NCBI GenBank assembly: GCA_019137255.1
Contig: WPDH01000067.1
Span: 310,001-374,000 of the forward strand
Origin: Corinectria fuckeliana
Lineage: Eukaryota; Ascomycota; Sordariomycetes; Hypocreales; Nectriaceae
Direction of reading: 5' to 3'
Length of the DNA stretch: 64,000 nucleotides
Position numbers and translations under genes: made by a program. The stretch's first letter is position 1; every line of letters starts with the position of its first letter. The notes beneath the pieces are model-generated. The model ran no database searches, was not told the DNA's origin, and saw nothing but the letters and a program-made list of their open reading frames with translations. This document shows positions 33,237 through 43,115 of this stretch, piece after piece.

Positions 33237-34240
33237 TGCGCAAAGGACGGGTACTTGATGTCATGCCGCATCGAGGCGGCGTTTGTGCAGAGGAGGGATC
33301 CTAGCCGAGGGCGCAGGTTGCAGGAGAGCAGTTATTAATTAATTACCTACTGCCGTGATGGAGGCGTGGGGGCTCTTTGCGATTCCAAACCAACAACCCG
33401 AGGCGGATAGCAGCAGAGCCAAGTCAAAGGATCTCGAAGAAGCGTGATCAGAGCTGGATACGTGATGGCAAGGACGCATCGATATGGGAACTAGTAGGAA
33501 GAGGTTTTTTGCATAGCTTAAACAATACTCTCCTCCTCACCTACGCATAGATGTATACATGGTACGTACACCGTCTGAAGAGTCAAATAGCAGAGACATG
33601 TACAGTTGGTGCATTTTCGGCCTCGGGGCGCTCAATACACCGCCTCTGAACGTCTAACCTTGGTTCTAGGAGAACGTCTGGAAAGCACATCCAGCACTAT
33701 TAGAAAACAGTCGACCCGTCCGGTGATGACAATCCTCCAGCCTCACCGCAGCCCAGCCAACAAAACGGAACTCTCCGACAGCACTGGCATGCTGTGCTCT
33801 GAGATATCAAGACGAAATAAGAAAAAAGTCAAGACAACAAAAAGACACCCAGTCCCTAAAATATCCCTTTGCGCGCGCCTTCATGAAGGTTAGAAGTAGT
33901 TTCACAGAGCCCGCAACTTTGTGGGCCGATTGCCGGAACGCCGTGAATAGTCCCGCAGGTTTTCCGTCAATAACAGCCCCCAATAACGTCCATCAGCCGC
34001 TCTGTCATAGGAAGCCGTTCGCACTGAACGTCCTGCAAATCCCCGGCCAAGTACCTGAAAACCATGACCTCCCAAAAAGAAAACAAAGACGTGAATCCAC
34101 ACCGCTGCTGGCTGCAATCGAGAATTGCCATCCTCTCGGTGTCCTAGACGCAGGCCTTACTAGGTCTGCTCACTTGCCTCGCCGAGATGCGATTGAAACG
34201 ACGGCCCTCCCTCAGCCTGCTCAATACTCTGGCCGTTATC

Positions 34241-34864
34241 CTACATGACCGTTGAGGCTAGCAGGCGCGATTCGACATCGTCCATGCCCATTGCGTCCAT
34301 GCGCGGGCCTTCCATGCTCTGAAGTCGGGACTCGATGGCCTGGAATCGGGGTTCGTATCCGCCGGCGCGGGCTTCGAGGTTCTCCATCCGCTTCTCAATG
34401 TTATCGAGGCGCTGCTCGATGCGCATGAAGCCTTGGGCCATGTCATGATTGAGGCGATCCAGCTTATTAGTGAATGATCGAATCGATGTTGCCAAGGGTG
34501 CGTTCTCTTGGCCGGGCGTGCCGGTCGGGACGCGTGGCTCGTGGTTGTGACGGCCCTCCTGGATGGCGAAGCGCCACTGGTTTCCAAGCTGGACTTCGCA
34601 GACGGCCTTTGCGCGAAACGGGCAGTCGATCTTGCGAGTCGAGGGATTGCGCTTCTTGGCCGTGCTGTTGTACTTGACGCCACCGCGGTCGCAGACGAGG
34701 TCGTAGCGGGTGGGCTTTCCGTCGCGGTAGTTGGAGGCGCGCAGTTTGACGATTCCGTAGCCCTGGTCCTTGGCGACGCGCTGGACCGAGGCCATCAAGT
34801 CGTCAAAGGTGCGGAAGATGCCTTCTGGTGGGGGCAGTAACGCCGGCGGTGGTGTATTCGGCAT
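34241..34864 (-). CDS. Stand-alone FAR1/WRKY-GCM1-type DNA-binding protein with coiled coil, 207 aa
   Basis: This is a single exon. Residues about 16-110 form a FAR1-like domain: YGIVKLRASNYRDGKPTRYD, Cys58 in LVCDRGG, Cys81 in DCPFRAKA, and the closing RHNHEP with His106 and His108, giving the C..C..HxH zinc set of the WRKY-GCM1 fold. Residues about 138-192 are heptad-like (LDRLNHDMAQGFMRIEQRLD), suggesting a dimerising coiled coil. No DDE transposase core follows; the ORF ends 15 residues later. In plants and fungi this domain is found in MULE transposases and in genes derived from them, so this is probably a domesticated DNA-binding remnant serving as a regulator. Codon use looks normal and the frame is intact, which argues against a dead transposon. 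Confidence 0.7.
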   Translation of the reverse strand: MPNTPPPALLPPPEGIFRTFDDLMASVQRVAKDQGYGIVKLRASNYRDGKPTRYDLVCDRGGVKYNSTAKKRNPSTRKIDCPFRAKAVCEVQLGNQWRFAIQEGRHNHEPRVPTGTPGQENAPLATSIRSFTNKLDRLNHDMAQGFMRIEQRLDNIEKRMENLEARAGGYEPRFQAIESRLQSMEGPRMDAMGMDDVESRLLASTVM

Positions 34865-36226
34865 GGTGATTGATTGAGCCAGGGTGGCGGTTGTGAGGGT
34901 GCGTTTTGGGAGATTGAGGATGGGGGAGATGATGCGAGAGGGGCGACGGAGAGGCGGCGACTTCTGCTGCCTAAGATTCGAGGCGGCGGGAGCAGTGTAT
35001 TCTCGAGTTCTGGAGCAGGTTTATGTTGGTCGACGTGCTGGTATACCGATATGCAAGAGGCTGGGCTGTGAGGATTTTTCCAATCCGCACTGTCGACAGG
35101 TTGGAGCACTTACAAGGTTTAGTGTTGATCCGGTCCGGAGGCCGCGGAAACCACTCACAGGCGGCGATGTGGCAGGGATGGCCGCTAGTACAGTAGCGCG
35201 GGCGAGGACAAACCGGCCAGGTACGTACCGAATGCATGCTACTGCAGTGCGCTGCGAGCTGTCTTCATACATCCACGATAAGTACTGCCGTGCTCATTGT
35301 ACCGAAACCAAAGCGCAGGCTCATCACGTCCGTGCAAAATCACGGAAGTTCAAAGGCGCACAGGAGGAAGATTCACGGGGTAGGATGAGAGCGGCTGACG
35401 GGATCCCGGCAGCGAAAGGAGACATAACTTTTGTTTGAAAACAACCTCGATATTGAGGCGTGTCAAGATGCAGTAGTAGGTGCGTTTATATCTGCAGCTA
35501 ACCGTCGGACTCGCGAGTGAGTGAGTGTTGGTATGGACGGGACATGGATGTTCCCACGAATGCGGGAGCCTCAGTGAGTGTCTAATATCCGCCCAGCGCC
35601 GACTCCTGCAAACAATGCTGGTTTTTGTTTGCTTTGAACAGCGCCATTACGGGTGTGAGCGCTATCGACACGGTGCGGCGTGATAGCTCTGAAAGAGGTT
35701 TCCCACGCTGTACTAAGGTAAGTAGGGTACCCAATTAGTAAGGTACTCTTTATGTCGGTACATTTACTCCGTCCACGGTACGAGTCTCCGAGTTGGCGGC
35801 GTTCAATGGTAGCACAATGGCATTCTGGGCAATTTGGGTCCAAGCTTCTGCCTTTCTCCGGCTCCCCCTTTGCCCCACGTCGCCCAGGCAAGGACCCAGT
35901 CAGTCCCCAGACGCAAGACCCAGATGCAGACCTCCCTCATATCTCGTCGACTTCTAGAACGATTCGTTGCACCCGCCCAGCCATACCTAAGGATAGTCCC
36001 TCTCCTCAGACGGTTTCGCTGGCTGGGTACACACTCACTGGCAACCATTAAGCACCCGTCGAACTAACTTTTCCTTCTCGCTTGCCTCCCCACCCGCTTC
36101 GTCAATCATTCACGCCTTCGCATCTCCTCTCACTCCCTCACCCTTTTCTCACTGCTCTACATCTTCTCTCGCCTCTCAGCCCCGTTTTCTCCAGTCTCGG
36201 TTACCCTCAGTTTCGCCATTGCCACA
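34865..36226. other. 1.36 kb divergent intergenic region
   Basis: It lies between the FAR1-type gene and the small gene at 36227. ORFs such as 34884-35438 (plus) have no family features and lie opposite the leader of the FAR1-type gene. The last about 160 bp before 36227 are C/T-rich (CTCTCACTCCCTCACCC), a typical 5'UTR. Confidence 0.4.
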
Positions 36227-36742
36227 ATGAACCAGAAGCCAGCTACCAAGACTACGGCGCTGGAAGGTGGCCAGGATGTCTGGGATGAAGCCCGTCTTGA
36301 GGAAGCCATGCAGCGGCTGAAGCTTCTCCATATCAAGGTAATGATGTCCCTAAACCAAAGATCCACTGTGCAAACTGGCTAACCCGACCTGTTGATTCAG
36401 GTTCGAGAGTTGCGAGATACCATTCCCCGGATGATCGACCCGCTCATCCAGAAGCAGCCCTCACGTAAGATATGCCCATTGCCCATTTCTCTTCGCCCCT
36501 GCTACTAGGACATCGTAAAACTAATACATCCCACTACAGCTGACGTCATGTTTGCCGCGTTTATGAAGTCGGTGAACGACGAACAGGCCAATGTTAACCA
36601 GTTTACCGAGTTAATGCGGGATGAGACTAGCAAGGAGGTATTCGCACAGGCCGACAAGAGTCGAGAGCAGAAGCCCATGGGCATTACCCCGTGGCGGCAT
36701 AAGGAGCACCCGGATTGGTTCAGGATGGACTCGAAGCCTTAA
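36227..36742 (+). CDS. Small conserved helical protein, three exons, 125 aa
   Basis: Exons 36227-36337, 36401-36464 and 36540-36742 join in frame (378 nt; donors GTAATG and GTAAGA, acceptors TTCAG and ACAG). The product starts MNQKPATKTTALEGGQDVWD, then has a helical hairpin-like region (RLEEAMQRLKLLHIKVRELR and DVMFAAFMKSVNDEQANVNQ) and ends WRHKEHPDWFRMDSKP. Size and helical build recall small subunits of complexes such as Mediator, but that is a guess from layout and I would not name it. No membrane segment. Confidence 0.65.
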
Positions 36743-37405
36743 GTTGTACAGCATGTTCTTGAAGTGAACCCACAGGGTTACGATTTAATGATTTACAAGC
36801 GAGGATCGGTATTCAACCCAGCCCTTTAATATTGGTGGAGGTCAGATCTAGGAACATAAATACGAGAACTGGAGATACTACAGTATTTTACGGAGTAGCC
36901 AATCAAGCTTCTTTGTGACGATAAGTCTGGACATTGGAACCCCGGTCCGAACGGAGATTCACAGACAACCGCTGGCTGTCCAACTAAGGGAAGTGAACAC
37001 CACTTTGGTTGTTAGAAGGTCAGGGCAATAACACAAGAGCCTAACCAAGCATGCCAAGCTCTGAAATTAGTTCTGCATCTCCCGTCTCGATATGACGAAG
37101 GACTCTCAACCCAACGACACGGCATTCATCTACTCGAATATCGGAGTAGATCACACACTGGACCACGCAATGGAAGAATATTATTGCTGCGCTCTCTTCG
37201 AGTTGACAGTGGAGCGGCCGCAAAACCCGCAAGGTGACGGAAAGGGCGAGTATCCTCACGTGATTAGCCTCCACCATAGCTCCACTCTGATTCGTTGGTT
37301 TAGCGGGCACAATCCGTCTTTCCACCCACACAAAATTTCCCCAAATCTCGAAATTCCTCTTCCTGTTGTGAGATCCTCATCGCAACTCCCGACAATACCG
37401 CAAAA
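36743..37405. other. Intergenic region upstream of RPL34
   Basis: About 660 bp with short overlapping ORFs only. It ends in a leader (CCGCAAAAATGG context) before the RPL34 start and presumably contains that promoter. Confidence 0.4.
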
Positions 37406-38101
37406 ATGGTCTCCCAGCGTGTCACCTACCGCCGCCGCAACGGGTGAGTCCCCATCCGAACGAGCTCGCATTCAATCGTCGAGCCGCTTCATTCGCGATC
37501 GCTTGGACTAACAAGGGATTTCTCGCGCAGCTACAACACCACCTCCAACCGAACCCGAGTCATCAAGACTCCCGGTGGTGACATCCGTCTGCTTCACATC
37601 AAGAAGCGCGGCACTGTTCCCAAGTGCGGTGACTGCGGCTCCAAGCTGTCTGGCGTAGGTTGCCCTCAACGAAACAAAGACGAGCATTCGTGGTGATGGT
37701 GGTGGACTGGACCGACGAGATGGAACGGTTCGACGCGGGAGAGGAAACGACAGCGCACCTTGGGAACGGTTTCGTCCAGGCCCAGAGCTTCTCCTGGACG
37801 ACGCTGAACCCTTTGGCCGTTGCCTCTTCCCTCAGTTTTCCAGTTCCATTATCTGCACCCACGAATGTCCGATGCCCGAAATATCACAAGACTAACTCTT
37901 TTGCCCTTATAGATCCCCGCCCTCCGACCCCGCGAGTACTCATCGCTCTCCAAGCCTAAGAAGACCGTCCAGCGCGCCTACGGTGGTTCGCGATGCGGTG
38001 GCTGCGTCCGTGACCGCATTGTCCGAGCTTTCCTCATCGAGGAGCAGAAGATCGTCAAGAAGGTGTTGAAGGAGCAGGAGCAGAGCCAGAAGAAGAAATA
38101 A
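37406..38101 (+). CDS. RPL34: 60S ribosomal protein L34 (eL34)
   Basis: Exons 37406-37443, 37531-37654 and 37913-38101 join in frame to 116 aa, the usual length. Landmarks are MVSQRVTYRRRNGYNTTSNR, GTVPKCGDCGSKLSG, RPREYSSLSKPKKTVQRAYG, GSRCGGCVRDRIVRAFL, and a Lys/Gln-rich end. The two CxxC pairs form the zinc site of eL34. The second intron is 258 nt and carries an unrelated ORF that should not be annotated. Part of the large ribosomal subunit. Confidence 0.95.
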
Positions 38102-38691
38102 ATGCAAATTTCCATTGCCGGATTTGGCTTTCTGCGTGGGAGGGCAAGGAACTCTGGGGACTCGGTTCATTGCTTTGGTGTTCATTAGGGCAAAAGGGAC
38201 TGCATGATACATCGGGACCGGGCCAAGAATGGCTGGTTGTCTGCCGTCCTAAGGACTGCTGCTTTCCACTTGGTGGTTGAATGAAACGAACATCAAGCGG
38301 GCATTGGACTACGTTGTCGGCCATTTGCAAGTGATATTCAAGTCGAGTCGACGTGTTTTCAAAGCGTCGTGGCGGTTCCCTGTTATCCCCAGCGGCTCAT
38401 CCCAAGTAGTTCGCTCCAAACCCACCGAATTCTACGACATAATATCCCAGCTCGAGTGAACCCACGTGTGATTCTTTCCAGGATATGGCGTTTGGAGAGT
38501 CTAGACCCTGGGCGTATCGTTGCCCGCCATTAACAATCATGACGTGCAGCAATCAGAAAAAATAATCAGCACCCCACGTTTAGCTGTCTTGTAACTTCCA
38601 CCACTCATCCACCTTCCACAGTCTCCTCGTCTACCCCCAACTATCTCCTGGACGCCTACACCTCCCATCTAAATCATTCAGACTCTCCATC
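38102..38691. other. Intergenic region
   Basis: About 590 bp between RPL34 and the next gene on the same strand. The final about 60 bp are C-rich leader (CACCTCCCATCTAAATC). No other feature seen. Confidence 0.4.
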
Positions 38692-39458
38692 ATGGCGGCC
38701 CGCACTTTGATGCGCCCCTGCGCCGCCCCGCGCGCTCTACGCCAAGCTCTTGCGCAACCATCCAGCTGTCCCTCGCGATCTGCTATTGCAGCGCGCAGAT
38801 TCTACGCTCCGACGTCGCCGAGTCCTCGTCAGCCGCCCCTTCTAGGTCGCAGACCATTCCACGCCGCGCCGAGCCGCAAGAAAAGCAAAGAAGCACCCGC
38901 GTATTCCCCTCCGACCGACTTCAACGAGCTCAATGTGCTGGGCAACACCCCGATACCGTCGACGTCGGTGGACGTGTGCATGTACGATGGGTTCGGGCTG
39001 AACAGCGGCATCACCATCTCGGATGGGAACGGCGTGCTGCTGGTGGATGGGGAGGTGTTCAAATGGCGGCCGTGGGAGGCCAAGGGGACGATGAGTCTGT
39101 CGAACAAGAAGGGCCAGTTTGAGATTCCCGCGCAGGCCTTTGCGCTCTTTGACTTGATATGGCCACGACCTGGTAAGTTCCACATCCGGTCGTGTTTGAA
39201 TTGGAGAACCATCATCATTGCCAGTTCCGCTTGACTGACGGCACTGCAGACCTCCTGATTATCGGCACGGGCCCTGCCATCATGCCGCTCAGCCCCGAGA
39301 CGAGACGGCACATCTCCGATCTCGGCATCCGGATCGAGCTGATGGACACAAGGAACGCGGCTGCGCAGTTCAACCTGCTGGCGACGGAGAGGGGCGTTTC
39401 GGATGTGGCGGCCGCGCTGATACCGATAGGCTGGAAGGAGGGTGTTGGCGCGAAGTGA
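38692..39458 (+). CDS. Mitochondrial NDUFAF3/DUF498-family protein (complex I assembly)
   Basis: Exons 38692-39172 and 39250-39458 join in frame to 229 aa (donor GTAAGT, acceptor TGCAG). Residues 1 to about 60 are rich in Arg, Ala and Ser and free of acidic residues (MAARTLMRPCAAPRALRQAL; GRRPFHAAPSRKK), a clear mitochondrial presequence. The NDUFAF3-like domain follows: VCMYDGFGLNSGITISDG, EVFKWRPWEA, LLIIGTGPAIMPLSPETR, IELMDTRNAAAQFNLLATE and AAALIPIGW. The family assists early assembly of the Q-module of NADH dehydrogenase in the matrix, which Pezizomycotina keep. Length and order are normal. Confidence 0.88.
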
Positions 39459-40796
39459 TGGGGCCTTGGGGCAAGGTGGCGGTCATGTTTTGGTAAGGAG
39501 AGGCTACACTGGTGAGCTGTAGACATATACTGTACTTGTAGTGCGTGGAGAGAGTCGGTGTCTGTATGTTACCTTGGAGGAACAAGGAATTGTACTGCCC
39601 ATTACGAAGGCAATGGAAATTTCGAGTACGCACATCTGCTGAGTTCAACTTCCATTACTCTAAATAATGGTATATGCGAATGTTTTCTCACAAACAAGAG
39701 GTCGTTTAGCATGTATATTACAGGTGATAGAAGGGGAAGCTGATTCTAGACCGTGCGTGTATGGCTTAAATTGGCCATTGGGAAACACGGTAAGAAGACT
39801 GTTTACTGGGGTGACCACAGCCAGTATGAGACCATTAGTCGGGATTTTTCTTAGTAGCAGTAGGACGGTAGGACAGACTTGAGGTTGTCGTCAGTCTTAG
39901 CTAAGCAATCAGATCCGGCGCAGGCAAAATACCTGCTTTATGTACCCATGCTGGACAATATCAAACGTGATTGGCCCGTTGCCTTTCTCTCCCAATGAAG
40001 ATCTCTTCGCAACCCCAGGTGGATGATGCCCCTGCGACGATTGGTTGGGCAAACGTACCTAAAGACTCATTCATCCCATCACCGACGGGACGGGCTCTGC
40101 CGCTCCATTTTATCGTCACCCAATTAAGGCATCAGGTAACTTAAAGCACGGCCTCGTCAACGTCGAGAAGAAGCCCCCCGACGTCCATCTCGTGCGCTGC
40201 CCCCGTTTGCTCCGTCGCCTTGACCGCGCTTTTCGTGGGGCCTTGGGCCGCCGTCGTCGGGTTCTCGGGCTGCTGGGCGGCGAAGGCTTCACTTCAGGCT
40301 TCACACGCACACACACAAAATAGCCAGCCAGCGATCCCCTGGAGCTGACTCAGGCCTTGGGGCTTTGTTCTTGGTGGTGCTCGCTCGCGGATGCCCGTCG
40401 CAGCCTGGCTCTATTAGCATCTATCTACCTTAGTACAGCCTGCTTCATCCTCAGGCTCTTCCAGGCTCTTGCCCGGCGCTGGCTCTTGACGCGGTTTCCA
40501 CTACTCGACGTATCGCGCCTCCCCTGGATTTGCTTTTTGAATAGCCACGGGGACTAACTCGGCTGGGTCCATCACGGACGCCAAACCCCAGTTCTTGTTG
40601 GACAACAACATTCCCAGAGCAGTCTTGGCTTTTCATCGCTGTTGTACTTGATCGATTGCGACATCTCTATCGCCTCTCACACGCAAAATCCTTGGAGCAC
40701 TCATATACTCAGCCGTATCTCATATTCGTTTACATCGCTTTGGACGACGCACTTCGTGACTCTTCCATCCGCTGAATACAGTCTCAGACGCACGAC
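39459..40796. other. 1.34 kb intergenic region
   Basis: It contains the 3' end of the NDUFAF3-like gene and a long leader/promoter for the fusion gene at 40797. Short ORFs have no family features. A CA-repeat (CACACACACAC) lies at about 40305-40316. Confidence 0.4.
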
Positions 40797-42707
40797 ATGA
40801 CGACTCCTCACCCTGGCCACGCTCACGCGTCTGCGGACTCCGTCGACCCTCACCTCACAGACCCCACGCTCCTCAGGGACAACTCCGAGTTCAAGTCCTA
40901 CGAGACGAGCGGCTTTGAGTATCCTGGCCTCAGGATCTTTTATCGCCCACATGCCAAGGCTGACCAGCTCCCCAAGAACCCGGCCCCTCTCCCCTTGCTT
41001 GTCTTCCTTCATGGACTCGGCGGTTCAGTGGCTCAGTTCCATCCGCTACTGAGCAGCCTGACGGATTTGGCTCCCTGTCTGGCTATTGACTACCCCGGAT
41101 GTGGCCGCTCCGAGTTTGCCGTCACCTCATGGGATGCGTATACCACTGAGGCCCTGGCAGAATTGCTCGAGACCATCATTGACGACTATCGAGACAAGGA
41201 GGCCGGTCAGCGTATCGTTCTCATCGGCCATAGTATGGGGACCGCCTTGTCAGCCCAATTGGCTAGTCCAAGGGTGCCGCATACCACCTCGCTGGCACAA
41301 TACGTCGTCGGTCTCATTGCTATCTGCCCTGTATCCGGTCCCTTGAACGAGTCCATGACTACATGGGCCAGGAGGTTCATGTGGGTTCCCGGATGGCTGT
41401 TTAACCTATGGCGGTCCTGGGATGGGCGCGGAGGCCCTGCGAGCGCAAGCGTCAAGCGGTTCGTTGGCGAAAGCGCCGACGAGGCTGCCAGACTTCTCCA
41501 GTACCGCTTCAACAAGCAGAGCCGGACTCCCGTGTGGAGGCGCATGGCAAACGGCGCCTTACCAGTTTACAAAGATGGGGAAGCCATCGGCGGCATCCCT
41601 GGACTGGATGTCTGGGCGGGCTTGGACATGCCGGTTTTCTTGATCGCGGGCGAGAAGGACAACGTTGTCTCGCCCAAGGAGGTCGATAAGATCCTCAAGG
41701 TTCTGCACCCGGAGACTAGCCCATCCGAGGCCGAGTTGGGAGAGGAGACGCCCCGGGATATCGCTGATTCTACTGCGACGCTCGATGCGTCTACTCGGTC
41801 TACAGATGACGTTCCACACGCTATTGACGATCTCCGAGACGAGGACTTCAAGAGGACTAAGGCTTCTCAGTCTGAGGTTGACGAGACCCAGGAAGACCCT
41901 TCAACCCCTCGCGACCCTTCTACACCCCGTGAAGCCCTTGCTGAGCTCCCAGCTCTACCGAATCACCCTAGGAAGGTCATTCGCTCCATTGTTCTGCCTT
42001 CACCAGCCACCCATGCCCTACTCTATACACCCTCTTCTGTCCGTGCTGTGGCGGGCCTCATCTCTGACTTCCTCGGGGAAAACGTCACCGGCCGTCTCTC
42101 TCTCGCGTGGCAACTGCAGTACCTCTCCCGCGAGGGAAAATGGGACGTCAAGAATCTCAACAAGTGGAAGTCGGTCAACCCCGTCTCGGAGCCCATCGGC
42201 CCTGCGACCAATCCCGTCTTCCGCGCTATGAAGACCCTCCGCGAGGCTGATGACGTCCACTGCCCTCCTCAGTTCGTCGCCAACTGGGGCGCCGTCGTCA
42301 AGGACGTTATCGATATCTCCAAGGACCAGCCCGTCTACGACCCTCGCGGCCTCGAGCGCGCCGGCATTCGCTACCACAAGTTCCCCACCGTCTCCAAGGT
42401 CCCTCCCCGCGCCGACGAGGTCGACAACTTCATCCGCCTCGTAGACGACCTCCGTGCGCAGCAGGCCGAGCGCGCCACTGGAGAATCCTGGGAAGACCCA
42501 TCGCAGTGTGTCATCGGCGTCCACTGCCACTACGGCTTCAACCGCACGGGCTACTTCATCGTCTGCTACCTCGTCGAGCGGTGCGACTTTGGGGTTCAAC
42601 AAGCTATTGAAATGTTTGCCAGGTCGCGCCCCAACGGTATTCGCCATTCGCACTTCCTGGACCGGCTGTATGTGCGGTACAACGTCGATGCCACTCGCAC
42701 TGCATAA
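40797..42707 (+). CDS. Alpha/beta hydrolase fused to Cys-based (dual-specificity/RNA-triphosphatase-type) phosphatase, 636 aa
   Basis: This is a single intronless ORF with two enzyme domains. Residues about 40-430 are an alpha/beta hydrolase: oxyanion HGLGG (72-76), nucleophile elbow GHSMG (Ser146), acid Asp288 in AGEKDNVVS, and His406 in SPATHALLY. A roughly 100-residue acidic, Pro/Ser/Thr-rich insert (EDPSTPRDPSTPREALAE) sits between acid and histidine. Residues about 440-636 are a tyrosine-phosphatase-fold domain with P-loop HCHYGFNRTG (Cys577, Arg583) and RPNGIRHSHFLDRLY; the P-loop and tail resemble the Cys-type RNA 5'-triphosphatase/PIR1 group more than classical PTPs. Both active sites look intact. 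Substrates unknown. No signal peptide. The lack of introns in so long a gene is unusual here. Confidence 0.85.
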   Translation: MTTPHPGHAHASADSVDPHLTDPTLLRDNSEFKSYETSGFEYPGLRIFYRPHAKADQLPKNPAPLPLLVFLHGLGGSVAQFHPLLSSLTDLAPCLAIDYPGCGRSEFAVTSWDAYTTEALAELLETIIDDYRDKEAGQRIVLIGHSMGTALSAQLASPRVPHTTSLAQYVVGLIAICPVSGPLNESMTTWARRFMWVPGWLFNLWRSWDGRGGPASASVKRFVGESADEAARLLQYRFNKQSRTPVWRRMANGALPVYKDGEAIGGIPGLDVWAGLDMPVFLIAGEKDNVVSPKEVDKILKVLHPETSPSEAELGEETPRDIADSTATLDASTRSTDDVPHAIDDLRDEDFKRTKASQSEVDETQEDPSTPRDPSTPREALAELPALPNHPRKVIRSIVLPSPATHALLYTPSSVRAVAGLISDFLGENVTGRLSLAWQLQYLSREGKWDVKNLNKWKSVNPVSEPIGPATNPVFRAMKTLREADDVHCPPQFVANWGAVVKDVIDISKDQPVYDPRGLERAGIRYHKFPTVSKVPPRADEVDNFIRLVDDLRAQQAERATGESWEDPSQCVIGVHCHYGFNRTGYFIVCYLVERCDFGVQQAIEMFARSRPNGIRHSHFLDRLYVRYNVDATRTA

Positions 42708-43115
42708 TCCTCATCGATGCTCGCTCTGAGATGCTGGACTTTACTGCGGATGATGAGATTGGAAAGACGGAAAGACAGAAAGACTACATAAGCAGTAGTT
42801 GTGGTTGAAGCTGAAACTGGAGTTGTTTCCTTGTGGACTGGTAGGATGGCGTCTGGCTGGGATGGGATGGATGGGACGGTATAGACGGAGCTTGGTAGCG
42901 ATGGATTTGCAGCGGATAAAATAACAGGCGGCGTTCTAGGTCTTTCAGTTTCAACGCTAAGCAGCGTTAATAGCATCAGCCTTAATCCAAATTGCGGCAT
43001 TCGTTTAGATAATGAAGCTTGTATTCCCTGTTACCCTTCGTGTCTACGCAAATTACCATGTCCTGCTCTTAAATGCTCATGCTCAAGCTTATTCTGTAGA
43101 AACCCTGAAGCCTGT
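42708..43115. other. Convergent 3' intergenic region
   Basis: About 400 bp between convergent genes, AT-richer toward the right. Nothing else recognised. Confidence 0.4.

Larger units (their letters stand above)
30135..34240. other. 4.1 kb gene-poor stretch
   Basis: Normal base composition, no RIP signature, only short overlapping ORFs. Pieces include a C-run at 32070-32080 and a possible broken membrane-protein gene at 32750-33240 (minus), listed separately. I could not see a tRNA. The stretch stands out because genes elsewhere in the window are about 0.5 kb apart. Confidence 0.4.

Noticed and set aside
34884..35438. 184-codon plus-strand ORF upstream of the FAR1-type gene
   Set aside because: No family features, and it lies over the promoter/leader of the opposite gene.
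37660..37959. 99-codon ORF inside the second intron of RPL34
   Set aside because: It spans the intron and runs out of frame into exon 3; splice signals and the L34 sequence define the real exons.
42018..42653. 211-codon minus-strand ORF opposite the phosphatase domain
   Set aside because: Shadow of the fusion gene, whose P-loop is on the plus strand.
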